64,000 nucleotides of DNA from TOLSYN sp963849065 (GTDB lineage: Bacteria > Acidobacteriota > Terriglobia > Terriglobales > Acidobacteriaceae), in NCBI GenBank assembly GCA_963849065.1, contig CAWKFM010000001.1, positions 620,001 to 684,000 of the forward strand, read 5' to 3'. This document shows positions 39,430 through 48,766 of the stretch, piece by piece. The number at the start of each line of letters is the position of its first letter. The stretch's first letter is position 1. Position numbers and translations under genes: made by a program. Below the pieces are notes generated by a model. That model saw only the letters and a list, made by a program, of their open reading frames with translations. It was not told the origin of the DNA and did not search any database.

Positions 39430-39454
39430 TTCCTAAGATCCAAGGACTTAGGAA
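39430..39454. terminator. Hairpin between the small ORF and the sensor kinase gene
   Basis: TTCCTAAG and CTTAGGAA form a perfect 8-bp stem with a 9-base loop in the convergent gap. There is no flanking T-run on either strand, so function as a terminator is uncertain. Confidence 0.35.
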
Positions 39455-39520
39455 ACGGTCGAGGGTAGGGATTTCACCGTAGCATTTGGAAAGGCCGGTG
39501 ATAGCAATGAGCAGTGCCCC

Positions 39521-40951
39521 TTATCGCACATGCTGAGTTACACCTGCTGTTTCTCTCCCAGCCCCAGAGTCGCAAAGGGGAAAGACGATGCGGAAGGTGG
39601 TTCCTTTGTTCTCCTCGCTGATGACGAATAGACTGCCTCTGTGCATTTCGGCAATGCCTTTGGCGATCGCTAATCCCAGCCCGCTGCCTTCCACCTGGCT
39701 GCGCGATGCATCCGTACGATAGAAACGGTCGAAGATATGCGGCAAGTCGCTTTTGGCAATGCCGATGCCAGTATCGCTGACCAGAACGGTTGTCTCGGTG
39801 TTGCTCGCGTTCAGCACTACCTCGATATGGCCCGGCGCTGAAGTGTATTTGAACGCATTGTCGAGCAGAATCCATAGAAGTCTTCGCAGGCTTGGGAAGT
39901 CACCCATGACGTTCACGCTTCGGTTTGCATCGAGCGAAAGCGACAGATCAAGTCGCCGTTCATCGGCGAGAGGCTTCACTTTTTCAAAGACGTTTGCAAT
40001 CACGTCCGTCAAGTCTACCGTCTCCCAAACCATGTCGCTGGAGTTGGCGTCGGCGCGTGCCAGTGTCAGCATGTCTCCAAGCAGTACACCGGCCTTAGCG
40101 ACCTCGCCGACGATCTCCTGGAAAGCTTGTCGGTTTTCTGGGTCGATGCGGGGATTTCGTAACGCTACTTCGGCCACCGTCCGCGTAAATGAAAGTGGCG
40201 CACGCAATTCATGGGAAGCATCCGCGGTGAACTGGTGGATACGGTCCACCGAGGCCTCCAATCGGTCCAGCATGGCGTTGCAGGTTTCAGTGAGCCGTTG
40301 CAACTCGTCGCCCGTGGCCGCCACGGGCAAGCGCTCCGAGAGGTTTCCGATGCTGATGGACTGCACCGTCGTTGCAATGCGGTCAACCGGCTTGAGCGCC
40401 CGTCTCCCCACCCAGTATCCTCCTGCGGAAGAGACCAGCAGCAGGATTGGCGCTGAGATGAGCAACCCGATCAGGAAGCGGTGCAGCACAAGAAGATTTC
40501 CAGCCTCTGGCGCCGCTGCCATCAGGCAAAGCGACTGGCCGCCGAGAGAGAACGGACGTGCCAGCATCCAGTAGCTCTGGCCGCTGAAATTGATTCGCAG
40601 GAATCGCTGCGCGTCGCCGTTCTTTACGACCGGCCAGGGAAAGGCTCGCGCGACCGCCGAAGGAGGGGGATACACAAGGCTTCCATCGGCGCGAAAGACC
40701 TCGGCCAAACCGTTTCCGGTGGCGTGCGCAAACTCATGGAAGTCGTCCTGGCGGTCGGCTTGGTTCTCGTCCTGCGTGGTGCGCAGCAGATCCTCTAAGC
40801 GATCGACGCGGCGGGAGAGCGTCTGATAGCGCTCCCCGGTGAGAGTGCTCTGCAGGTTGAACCACATGGCGGCTCCGAACAGGAGCCATCCCAGAAAGAA
40901 GATGCTTCCGAACCAGAGGGTGAGGCGCGCTGAAATCGTCCAGCGGGGCAT
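39521..40951 (-). CDS. Membrane sensor histidine kinase with HAMP domain (CusS/heavy-metal-sensor-like)
   Basis: 476 residues. The layout is a first membrane span (~9-30), a periplasmic sensor of ~125 residues (~31-155), a second span (~158-180), HAMP (~182-235), HisKA with phosphoacceptor H247 (FTADASHELRAPLSF), and HATPase with N365 (LLDNAFKYT), DTGIGIAKSDLPHIFDRFYR and GSGLGLAIAKGIA. The short two-helix style periplasmic domain resembles CusS-type kinases, but the ligand is unknown. Its ATG overlaps the response regulator stop by one base, so the two are coupled. The pair is divergent from the TonB receptor gene, making that receptor and the phosphatase cluster its likely targets. This is inference. 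Confidence 0.92.
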   Translation of the reverse strand: MPRWTISARLTLWFGSIFFLGWLLFGAAMWFNLQSTLTGERYQTLSRRVDRLEDLLRTTQDENQADRQDDFHEFAHATGNGLAEVFRADGSLVYPPPSAVARAFPWPVVKNGDAQRFLRINFSGQSYWMLARPFSLGGQSLCLMAAAPEAGNLLVLHRFLIGLLISAPILLLVSSAGGYWVGRRALKPVDRIATTVQSISIGNLSERLPVAATGDELQRLTETCNAMLDRLEASVDRIHQFTADASHELRAPLSFTRTVAEVALRNPRIDPENRQAFQEIVGEVAKAGVLLGDMLTLARADANSSDMVWETVDLTDVIANVFEKVKPLADERRLDLSLSLDANRSVNVMGDFPSLRRLLWILLDNAFKYTSAPGHIEVVLNASNTETTVLVSDTGIGIAKSDLPHIFDRFYRTDASRSQVEGSGLGLAIAKGIAEMHRGSLFVISEENKGTTFRIVFPLCDSGAGRETAGVTQHVR

Positions 40952-41628
40952 CAGCAGGATTCGCCGCGGAGCGAGTAGCCGACACCGCGCACGGTGAATA
41001 ACAGCTCCGGCTCGCCGGGGCGGGTGATTTTGGCGCGCAGGGCGCGGATGAACATGTAGAGGCTGTCAAAGCTGACATCGCAATCCGAGCCCCAGCCCTC
41101 GTCGATGAGCACGCCGTGCGGCACCACGGTGCGGGCGCGGCGCATAAGGGTTCCCAGCAGGGCGCACTCGGTGCGGGTGAGGGCTTCCACGCGCTCTCCG
41201 CGTTGCAGTTCGAATTGATTGGGACGCAGGACCAGATCGGCGAACTGCAGCGCCTTGGACATGGGCTCAGCCGCACGGCGCATCACCGCGCGCACTTTCG
41301 CCAGCAACACGTCAAGCGCGAACGGCTTGGTTAGATAGTCGTCGGCTCCTGCGTCCAGTCCATAAACAACGTCGCGCATTGAATCGCGCGATGAAACAAT
41401 GATGACTTGAGTGCGGACGCGGTCCTCGCGCAGTTTGCGCAGCACGGCGAATCCATCCATTCGCGGAAGCATAACGTCCAGGAGCATCATGTCAAACTCA
41501 TTGGTCATGCCATATTGCAAAGCTTCTTCACCGTCAAAGGCGTAGGCTACCGAATAGCCCTCGCCCTCCAGTGCCCGGCCCAGTTGTTCAGCCATGCTAC
41601 GCTTGTCTTCTACAATCAAAACCCGCAT
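40951..41628 (-). CDS. OmpR-family response regulator
   Basis: 225 residues. The receiver has acidic pair E7-D8 (VLIVEDKR), phosphoacceptor D51 (MMLLDVMLPRMDGF), the conserved S/T and K (IIVSSRDS; LTKPFALDVLLAKVRAVMRR). The C-terminal winged helix (~125-222) has LTRTECALLGTLMRRARTVV, DSLYMFIRALRAKI and LLFTVRGVGYSLR. It binds DNA as a dimer, usually at tandem direct repeats. It is transcribed first, ahead of the coupled kinase gene, and divergently from the TonB receptor 155 bases away. The intergenic region carries an ACTGCCT repeat pair (41720-41726 and 41743-41749), a candidate binding site. Confidence 0.95.
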   Translation of the reverse strand: MRVLIVEDKRSMAEQLGRALEGEGYSVAYAFDGEEALQYGMTNEFDMMLLDVMLPRMDGFAVLRKLREDRVRTQVIIVSSRDSMRDVVYGLDAGADDYLTKPFALDVLLAKVRAVMRRAAEPMSKALQFADLVLRPNQFELQRGERVEALTRTECALLGTLMRRARTVVPHGVLIDEGWGSDCDVSFDSLYMFIRALRAKITRPGEPELLFTVRGVGYSLRGESC

Positions 41629-41746
41629 GAAAGTTATCTTATCGGCGCTTGGTTAATTCCTGATGAATTTGGGACGCCAATGCGAACTTCCTTAGATTGC
41701 GATCAGATTGCCTTGCCATACTGCCTACGTAAATCCATTCACACTG

Positions 41747-41758
41747 CCTGCAAGCAGG
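41747..41758. promoter_or_regulatory. Inverted repeat upstream of the TonB receptor gene
   Basis: CCTGCAAGCAGG is a short perfect inverted repeat with a 2-base centre, 25 bases before the receptor ATG. It overlaps the second copy of an ACTGCCT direct repeat. It is a possible operator for the divergent OmpR-type regulator. Confidence 0.25.
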
Positions 41759-41783
41759 AATTTGGTTTCGGGAGAGACGCTGC

Positions 41784-44700
41784 ATGTTTGGAATTCGACG
41801 ATCTAGGAATAGCTATGGACTCGTGCTGCTGGTAAGCGTTGTTCTGCTTTGTTTACCGGCATTTGCGCAATCGGGCAAGGGAGAGATAGCGGGCTCGGTG
41901 GTGGATGATTCGGGCTCGGTCCTCAAGGGAGCGGAAGTGGACCTGCTTCCCCTGGGCCTAACCGCCACCACCAACGAACAGGGCCAGTTCGAGATGATCA
42001 ACGTTCCGGCCGGCCACTATACGCTGACTACTTCCTACGTTGGATATAAGACCCACAACGAAGAGATCGATGTGGCTGGGGGCAAGCCGCTTAACCTGAA
42101 CGAGAAGCTCGAAGTGGCAACCGCTAGCGAGCAAATCAACGTGACCGGCGAGCGCCTGCACGGCGAAGCCGAATCTATCAACCAGGTGCGCACGGCCGAT
42201 AACATCCTCGACGTGCTTCCCGCCGAGGTGATCACCAGCCTGCCCAACGCCAACGTTGCCGACGCAGTCGGCCGCCTGCCCGGCGTTGTACTGGAGCGTG
42301 TGGAAGGTGAGGGTGTGTATGTTGACATTCGCGGCCTCGACCCCCGCCTGACCAATATCACCATTGACGGGGTCACCATCCCGTCTCCTGAACCAACGGT
42401 GCGCGAAGTTCGTCTGGATGTAATCAACTCCGACCTGGTGGACCAGGTCGAAATCAACAAGACGCTGTCGGCCAATCAGGATGCCGATGGCATTGCGGGC
42501 TCGGTCAATCTGCGAACCAAGACGGCAAACGACGGGACGCTGTTCAGCGTTTATGCCGACGGCGGATACACGCATATTTTGAACGGCCGCGCGGTGGACC
42601 AGTTCGGCGGCATCTTCGGAAAACGCTTCGGCGCGCAGAAGAAGTTCGGATTCGTCATCGGCGGAACCTATGACTACAACGGCCGCGGCATCGACAACAT
42701 TCAGCCGGCTATCGATCCTCTCTCCACTTTCGCAAATCCTTTCTATGACAACATCACGATCCGCCAGTACCGCTACTACCGCACTCGTGACGGCATCTAC
42801 GGCAGCGCGGATTACAAGGTAAACGACAACAACAGCTTCTACGCCCACGGCCTGTACTCCGACCTGAAGGACTGGGGCGACAAGTGGTATTACGAGCCGA
42901 AGTCCAACCCCATCACTTGTCCCGGTGGCGCCGTCACTTGCGACCCTTCCACCTACATCTATCCCACGGGCGCTGCAAAGAAGCCTACCTTCTATACCTC
43001 CAGCAAGCGCCCCGATGCGTCAGTCAGCAGCCTCTCGCTCGGCGGCAGGCACGTTCAACACAGCTCTTGGTTTACATGGGAAGTAGCAGCGGCGCGTTCC
43101 TATGAAGTGGATTCCGCCGGCAATCCCAAGGCCACTTTTAGCTGGCTCGGGTCGAAGCCGGCGTGCAACTACACTCAGACAGGGCCGACCAACACTCCCC
43201 AGTTCGGGGCGTGCTCTGGCCCCGCAACTGGTACTAATCCTAATCCGCTCTTGAATGCCTCCCTCTGGGGACTGAACGAACTGGTCACCTCCAAGGGCTT
43301 GTCCTCCGACCTCAATCTCTCGGCGGCTGCCTCGTTTGCCAAGACCTACGACTGGGGTGGACACTTCGGTACCTTCGAGGCCGGCTTCAAGATCCGCAAC
43401 GGCCACAAGACCCAGGACGCCACCGAGACGCAATACGATAACTTCGGCAGCGGCGCGCCTCTGATGAACCAGGTCCAGAGCGGTTTCGAGAATAACGGCA
43501 ACTACTTCTTCGGCCATTATTTCGGCGGAAAGTTCGGGCCTGTATCGGACTTCAACAAGGTCGTAAGCTACGTTCAACAGAATCTCGCCGGTGATGTGGA
43601 CGGAGCTGCCACCGCCGCCGACACCTATCCTAATATTTTCCACACCGTCGAGCGCGTCACGGCCGGCTATGCGATGAACACCATCGATTTCGGAAAGCTG
43701 CACGTGCAGACCGGCGTCCGGTTCGAAGGCACGCAGCTCAACACCTTCGGATACACTGTGCAAATCGACCCGGCTTATACGGGCGCATTCGGTACACTCC
43801 CCAACGGCCAAACGTATACTTGCCCTAACGCCACCGCCGCCGGTTCCTCCGGTTGCGGCGTGTCCTCACCACAAGTCGCCAATCCCTCGTACCTGGACGT
43901 TCTGCCCAGCATGCAGTTGCGTTACTCGCTGCCCCAGAACTCGGATATCCGTGCGGTGTACGCCCGCGGCGTATCCCGTCCGGATCCCTACCAGATGGTT
44001 CCCTATATCGAAGAAGATCAGACGGCCAGCCCGGTCGCGGTGGATATCGGCAACCCTTCGCTCCGGCCCACGCACTCCAACAACTATGACCTGCTGTTTG
44101 AAAAGTTTCTTCATCCGCTCGGCATGATCCAGGCGGGAGGCTTCTTCAAGCAGTTGAACGCGGACGAAGTCACCATTACGATTCCCGGCTCGATCAATCC
44201 GGCTCAACTCCCGACTGGAGTTTTGCCGCCAGGGCTGCTGTCCGCGGTCCAGCAATACCCGGGCGATGCGATCACGGAAGATATCAATGCTGCCAACGCC
44301 TACGTGTACGGCTTTGAAGGCAACTACACGCAGCGCTGGAGCAATCTTCCCGGCGTGCTGAAGGGGTTGGGCATGACCGCCAACTACACCTTCACCGGAT
44401 CGCAGGTAAAGGCCCTGCCGCTGCGCAGCGATCACCCGGCTCTGCAGCGCCAGACGCCGAACGCCTGGAACATCAGCCCGACTTACGACACCAAGCACGT
44501 CTCGATTCGCGCCGGTATCCAGTACAACGGTACTGATATTTATCAGTACTACTACATTTCTCCGGCTCTGGTTCCCGGCGCAGCCAATCCCGACCCGGTT
44601 GGCCTTGGCCCGAAGGGGCCCAACGGCGACATCTATACCTACGGCCACCTGCAGGTGGATGCGCAGGGCAGCTACAAGTTCAACAACGGCATCTCGCTGA

Positions 44701-44825
44701 TGGCCTACGGGCTCAACCTCACGAATGAAGTCTTCGGCTATTACCAGGGAAGCACCCAATTCGTGAACCAGCGCGAATACTACGCACCTACGTTCGGCGG
44801 CGGCATCCGCTACACCTGGCAGTAG
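41784..44825 (+). CDS. TonB-dependent outer-membrane receptor with N-terminal carboxypeptidase-like domain
   Basis: 1013 residues. A signal peptide (VLLVSVVLLCLPAFAQ) is followed by a carboxypeptidase-regulatory-like domain (~30-105, GEIAGSVVDDSGSVLKGAEV). Next is the plug (~115-240, EVITSLPNANVADAVGRLPG and EGVYVDIRGLDPRLTNITIDG, as in the TonB-Xanth-Caul type). The 22-strand barrel ends in FGGGIRYTWQ. Such receptors import large or scarce substrates such as oligosaccharides, metal chelates or phosphorylated compounds. The downstream phytase-like phosphatase suggests a phosphate ester or inositol phosphate product, which is an inference. A strong hairpin terminator follows, so later genes may have their own promoter. 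Confidence 0.92.
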   Translation: MFGIRRSRNSYGLVLLVSVVLLCLPAFAQSGKGEIAGSVVDDSGSVLKGAEVDLLPLGLTATTNEQGQFEMINVPAGHYTLTTSYVGYKTHNEEIDVAGGKPLNLNEKLEVATASEQINVTGERLHGEAESINQVRTADNILDVLPAEVITSLPNANVADAVGRLPGVVLERVEGEGVYVDIRGLDPRLTNITIDGVTIPSPEPTVREVRLDVINSDLVDQVEINKTLSANQDADGIAGSVNLRTKTANDGTLFSVYADGGYTHILNGRAVDQFGGIFGKRFGAQKKFGFVIGGTYDYNGRGIDNIQPAIDPLSTFANPFYDNITIRQYRYYRTRDGIYGSADYKVNDNNSFYAHGLYSDLKDWGDKWYYEPKSNPITCPGGAVTCDPSTYIYPTGAAKKPTFYTSSKRPDASVSSLSLGGRHVQHSSWFTWEVAAARSYEVDSAGNPKATFSWLGSKPACNYTQTGPTNTPQFGACSGPATGTNPNPLLNASLWGLNELVTSKGLSSDLNLSAAASFAKTYDWGGHFGTFEAGFKIRNGHKTQDATETQYDNFGSGAPLMNQVQSGFENNGNYFFGHYFGGKFGPVSDFNKVVSYVQQNLAGDVDGAATAADTYPNIFHTVERVTAGYAMNTIDFGKLHVQTGVRFEGTQLNTFGYTVQIDPAYTGAFGTLPNGQTYTCPNATAAGSSGCGVSSPQVANPSYLDVLPSMQLRYSLPQNSDIRAVYARGVSRPDPYQMVPYIEEDQTASPVAVDIGNPSLRPTHSNNYDLLFEKFLHPLGMIQAGGFFKQLNADEVTITIPGSINPAQLPTGVLPPGLLSAVQQYPGDAITEDINAANAYVYGFEGNYTQRWSNLPGVLKGLGMTANYTFTGSQVKALPLRSDHPALQRQTPNAWNISPTYDTKHVSIRAGIQYNGTDIYQYYYISPALVPGAANPDPVGLGPKGPNGDIYTYGHLQVDAQGSYKFNNGISLMAYGLNLTNEVFGYYQGSTQFVNQREYYAPTFGGGIRYTWQ

Positions 44826-44862
44826 CAGAAAAGCACCAATCGATTGGAGAACGTTTCGCTCC

Positions 44863-44898
44863 GGAGCACATGGCCCGCATGGCATGTGCTCCAGTTTT
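44863..44898 (+). terminator. Intrinsic terminator after the TonB receptor gene
   Basis: GGAGCACATG and CATGTGCTCC form a perfect 10-bp stem around a 10-base loop, followed by AGTTTT. It lies 38 bases after the stop codon. Confidence 0.8.
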
Positions 44899-45029
44899 AG
44901 TACCCTATATAGAGGCGGGGCTGCGGTTGGAGTCCGCCAGGAAAGACACGTTGGAAGTACCGTCAGTATTTTGCCGACAGATAGAAGCTGCAGGCAGGCT
45001 GGGTTCGTAACTTAACTCCGAGGACATGC

Positions 45030-46340
45030 ATGAGACGTCCATTTTATATTCTGGTTTTGTTTCTTTGTTTCGTCGCCTGTGCAGTAAGTGCACAGGCCGC
45101 GCCCGTGGTTTCCACGAGCCCGGATGCAGAACTCAAATTTGTGGTGTACGTGAGTCGTCATGGAGTTCGCTCCCCGACTGGAAGGGCGGAACAATACAAT
45201 ACCTTCTCAACCGCTGCGTGGCCGGCGTGGGACGTTGCTCCAGGCTATCTGACCGCGCACGGCTACCACTTGATGGAGCTGTTTGGCGCCTACGATCGCA
45301 TGGAACTGGCCGGCCAGGGACTGTTGAGCGCAAGCGGATGTGAGGATGCGGCCCATATTACGATTCATGCGGACTCCGACCAGCGCACCCGCGAGACTGG
45401 CAAAGCGATCGCCGCGGGAATGTTTCCGGGATGTACGCTGCCGGTGCAGGCACAGCCTGAAGGCACGGACGATCCGCTGTTTCACTCCCTTACTGCCGGA
45501 GTAGGCCAGCCGGACCGGGTGATGGCTACGGCGGCGCTCGCCGGGCGATTTGGCGGCAACGCCAACAGCCTGACGGAGGCGTACCGCTCGCAGCTTGCGG
45601 CGCTGGATCAGATTCTTGCCGGGTGCGGCAGTCCCGCGTCCAGACAGGCGAAGCGAGTTTCTCTGTTCGATATTCCGGCGAAGCTGGCTCCGGGCAGCGG
45701 AGACAGGCTTGCGGATTTGCGCGGGCCGCTGAATGCGGCGTCTTCCCTGACCGAAAACCTTCTGCTGGAATACGCGCAGGGCATGGATGCATCGAGTGTG
45801 GGCTGGGGCTGTGTGGACGGCGCGAAACTGCGCTCGCTGATGGATCTGCACACGGCGGCTGCGGATTATGGCCAGCGCACCAGCGCGATTGCCCGCGTGC
45901 AGGGCTCCAATCTGCTGGACCACATTCGCCGGGCGATGGAGCAGGCGGCGAGCGGCAAGGCCGTCCCAGGCGCCCCCGGCGCGGTGGGGGACAAAGCTTT
46001 GGTGCTGGTAGGCCATGACACCAATCTGGCGAACCTCGCAGGGCTGTTGAACCTCACCTGGATCGTGGACGGACGGCGCGACGATACGCCTCCCGGCGCG
46101 ACTCTCATCTTCGAACTGTGGAGGACACGCTCGTCGGGAAATTACTTCGTGCAGACGTGGTACTCCACCCAGACGCTGGAGCAGATGCGCTCGGCTTCCA
46201 CGCTCACCATTAGCGATCCGCCGCAGCGCGTGAACCTGTATCTGCCGGCTTGCAGCCAGCAGGATCTTTCCTGCTCGTGGTCCTCCTTTTCGGAGAGCCT
46301 GAAGCAGGCCATGGATTCGCGCTATGTGGATCCGCGCTGA
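45030..46340 (+). CDS. Histidine acid phosphatase, AppA/Agp (phytase-like) clade
   Basis: 436 residues with a signal peptide cleaved near AQAA/PVV. The N-terminal catalytic motif is RHGVRSPT (R43, phosphohistidine H44) and the C-terminal motif is GHDTN (H329-D330), which in AppA phytase and glucose-1-phosphatase supplies the proton donor Asp. The DSDQRTRETGKA segment also fits this clade. The enzyme would remove phosphate from phytate or sugar phosphates in the periplasm or outside. Fine specificity cannot be told: the HD variant and Asn are seen in both phytases and Agp. GAGGAC precedes the ATG. It is followed by the YncE-like gene after 56 bases. Confidence 0.9.
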   Translation: MRRPFYILVLFLCFVACAVSAQAAPVVSTSPDAELKFVVYVSRHGVRSPTGRAEQYNTFSTAAWPAWDVAPGYLTAHGYHLMELFGAYDRMELAGQGLLSASGCEDAAHITIHADSDQRTRETGKAIAAGMFPGCTLPVQAQPEGTDDPLFHSLTAGVGQPDRVMATAALAGRFGGNANSLTEAYRSQLAALDQILAGCGSPASRQAKRVSLFDIPAKLAPGSGDRLADLRGPLNAASSLTENLLLEYAQGMDASSVGWGCVDGAKLRSLMDLHTAAADYGQRTSAIARVQGSNLLDHIRRAMEQAASGKAVPGAPGAVGDKALVLVGHDTNLANLAGLLNLTWIVDGRRDDTPPGATLIFELWRTRSSGNYFVQTWYSTQTLEQMRSASTLTISDPPQRVNLYLPACSQQDLSCSWSSFSESLKQAMDSRYVDPR

Positions 46341-46396
46341 TACGTAACCACGAAGGCGGTACGATTGGCTCTCATTCTTAATTCACAGGAGCAGCG

Positions 46397-47392
46397 ATGC
46401 GTTTTGTTCGTGATTTCTTTTTTGCCGTTCTCATGATGACGTTGGCCGGAACGCTGGCCCACGCGCAGACACCATCGGGATACAAAGTGTCCCGGCGCAT
46501 TACCCTCGGCGGCGAAGGTGGATGGGATTACCTGACCTTCGATGGCGAGGCGCACCGGCTCTACATCGCGCGGGCCACGCGCGTGATGGTGGTGGACGTT
46601 GAGAGCGGCAAGGTGGTGGGCGAGATTCCAGACACCGCGGGCGTGCATGGCGTTGCCCTGGTTTACAAGTTGGGACGCGGCGTGACCAGCAACGGCAAGG
46701 CTGATTCAGCCACCATCTTCGACCTGAAGACGCTGGCAACGGTCGCCACGGTGAAGACCGGTATGAAGCCTGACTCCATTTTGTTCGATCCATTCAGCGG
46801 GCTGGTGCTGACCTTCGACGGCAAGAGCAACGATGTGACGCTGATCGATCCCGAGAAGGCGGTTGCCGTGGGAACCATTGCGCTGCCGGGCCGGCCGGAG
46901 ACGGGCGTCTCCGACGGCAAGGGCAAGGTCTTCGTCAACCTGGAAGACAAGAACATGATTGCCGAGATCGACGTGGCGGCGCGCAGCGTTTCGGCCAGCT
47001 GGCCACTGGCGGGCTGCGAGGAGCCGACAGGATTGGCGATGGACACGGCCAACCGCAGGCTGTTCTCCGGCTGCCACAACGGAACGCTGGTGGTGACGGA
47101 TGCGGACTCGGGCCGGACCGTGCAGAAGCTTGCGATCGGCAACGGAGTGGACGCAGCCAGGTTCGACAAAGATGCGGGGCTGGTGTTTACCTCCAACGGC
47201 GAAGGCAGCATCTCGATCATCCGGCAGGAGGGCCCGGACACGTACACCAGCCTGGCCGACGTTGCCACGCAGAAGGGCGCCAAGACCATGGCTCTGGATG
47301 CGGGCAAGCACGTGGTGTATACCGTGGCGAACGCGCCGGCGGACGCTTCCGGCAAGCCAGGTGCGTTCGAGTTGCTGGTGGTGGAGAAGTAA
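46397..47392 (+). CDS. Exported YncE-like beta-propeller protein
   Basis: 331 residues. The signal peptide is MRFVRDFFFAVLMMTLAGTLAHA. The mature part is made of about seven short beta-propeller blades (GGWDYLTFDGEAHRLYIA, SATIFDLKTLATVATVKTG, PDSILFDPFSGLVLTFDGKS, DVTLIDPEKAVAVGTIALPG, TVQKLAIGNGVDAARFDKD). They resemble the YVTN/YncE family of periplasmic propellers found near TonB receptors and metal or phosphatase genes. No catalytic residues are known for the family, and ligand binding or sensing is inferred. AGGAG precedes the ATG. It lies between the phosphatase and an outer-membrane barrel gene, all on one strand. Confidence 0.82.
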   Translation: MRFVRDFFFAVLMMTLAGTLAHAQTPSGYKVSRRITLGGEGGWDYLTFDGEAHRLYIARATRVMVVDVESGKVVGEIPDTAGVHGVALVYKLGRGVTSNGKADSATIFDLKTLATVATVKTGMKPDSILFDPFSGLVLTFDGKSNDVTLIDPEKAVAVGTIALPGRPETGVSDGKGKVFVNLEDKNMIAEIDVAARSVSASWPLAGCEEPTGLAMDTANRRLFSGCHNGTLVVTDADSGRTVQKLAIGNGVDAARFDKDAGLVFTSNGEGSISIIRQEGPDTYTSLADVATQKGAKTMALDAGKHVVYTVANAPADASGKPGAFELLVVEK

Positions 47393-47455
47393 GCCGTTCT
47401 CGTGCGCGCGATGCAGCGGTCTGCTGGAACTACAAACAAGGACATTGCAGTAACG

Positions 47456-48331
47456 ATGGTTGTCATCATTGGGGCGAAGAAGAAACTTTTGTTCAAAAGA
47501 GTTTGGCGTAGGTGCTTTTCATGCATAGCGTCAGGTGCGTTCCTGGCGCTACTGCTTTTGGCTCCGGTCTCTCTGCGGGCGCAGGGCGGACCGCCGCTGC
47601 TGACCGACGATCCGGGCACGCCGGGGAACCACAACTGGGAGGTGAACCTCGGCTACACCTCCGACCGCCAGCCCGCCGATAACTACTACGAGGCGCCGAT
47701 ACTCGATATGAATTACGGCTGGGGCGACCGCGTGCAACTGAAGTACGAGATGCCGTTTGTCTGCAACAGCACCAACAACGGCCCGCTGCTCTCCGGCCCG
47801 GGAGATTCGAAGTTCGGAGTGAAGATCCGCTTCCTGCAGAACGAGAAGATCGACCTGAATATCAGCACCTATCCGCAGATTGAAATCAATAACACGCAGA
47901 ACTCGGTGCGCCGAAATCTGGTATACCAGGGACCTCAATTTCTGCTTCCCTTGGAGGCGACTAAGAAGGTCGGCCCCGTGGATGTTGATCTTGAGGTGGG
48001 GCGCTGGTTTACACAGCAGCATAACTATTGGATTGCCGGGCTGGCCCTCGGTCACCAGGCCACCAGGCGGCTGGAGGTGCTGGCCGAGGTTTACAGCGAC
48101 GGCGATCCCACGGGCGAGCGCGACAACACCTTCGACTTTGGCGGACGCTATCGATTGAACCGCAATGCGCTGGTGCTGTTCATGGCGGGCCGCAGCTTCA
48201 GTCCGCCCAGCAGCGGACAGTCCCAGTTCATCGGATACATTGGCATGCAGTTCCAGCTGGGCCGGCACCTCCGCGACGACGCGGAACCGGAACTGCACGC
48301 GCCGGAAAACGCCCGCGTCGCACCGAAATGA
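47456..48331 (+). CDS. Predicted outer-membrane beta-barrel protein of unknown role
   Basis: 291 residues from the ATG giving MVVIIGAKKK. A GTG at 47402 is also in frame, and neither start has a strong ribosome site. The export signal ends near LRAQGG. The mature protein is a run of amphipathic strands (NWEVNLGYTSDRQPADNYYEAP as two adjoining strands, LDMNYGWGDRVQLKYEMPF, IDLNISTYPQIEIN, NTFDFGGRYRLNRNALVLFMAGRSF, SQFIGYIGMQFQLG). It resembles small transporter-like barrels of the phenol-degradation MetA type. It follows the propeller gene by 63 bases and completes a probable surface cluster of receptor, phosphatase, propeller and barrel. Confidence 0.65.
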   Translation: MVVIIGAKKKLLFKRVWRRCFSCIASGAFLALLLLAPVSLRAQGGPPLLTDDPGTPGNHNWEVNLGYTSDRQPADNYYEAPILDMNYGWGDRVQLKYEMPFVCNSTNNGPLLSGPGDSKFGVKIRFLQNEKIDLNISTYPQIEINNTQNSVRRNLVYQGPQFLLPLEATKKVGPVDVDLEVGRWFTQQHNYWIAGLALGHQATRRLEVLAEVYSDGDPTGERDNTFDFGGRYRLNRNALVLFMAGRSFSPPSSGQSQFIGYIGMQFQLGRHLRDDAEPELHAPENARVAPK

Positions 48332-48766
48332 CATCCATTCCGACGGGTTACGACGGCGAACAAATCCACGCCATCTCAGTTTTTTTGGCGTCACAGTAAA
48401 GCGGCCGCGAGGATCGGTACCGGTAAAGTCGGCTAGCGTCTAGAATTCAGGGCCCAACGGCTACGAGCTATTTCCTGTCCAATGGGCGTTTTCCAGTATC
48501 TATCCGACGCTTTACCCATAACTTCCGGTTTGCCCGATCCAGGAATTTCTGGCATCGATTCACACAAGCCGGCTTATCGTACTGATCTCCAAGCATGCCT
48601 TCGCCGGCATCTGTCCGAGATGATGGATAGGATCGCTAAGGACTGAAAAACGTGAAAAAATCAGTTAGGGCCGCAGATGAACTCCCTTGAAAGCGGATGA
48701 CCTGCGGTCTTTTATATCGGCGTTCATCCGCAGTTCAATTGGGCACCCACTAGGAACGAATACGAG
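48332..48766. other. Intergenic region upstream of greB
   Basis: No gene is recognised. Near 48670-48715 CCGCAG and CTGCGG can pair across about 25 bases and are followed by TCTTTT. Variants of GATGAAC/GTTCATCC recur through 48680-48735, suggesting an RNA structure or a weak terminator just before greB. Confidence 0.35.
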
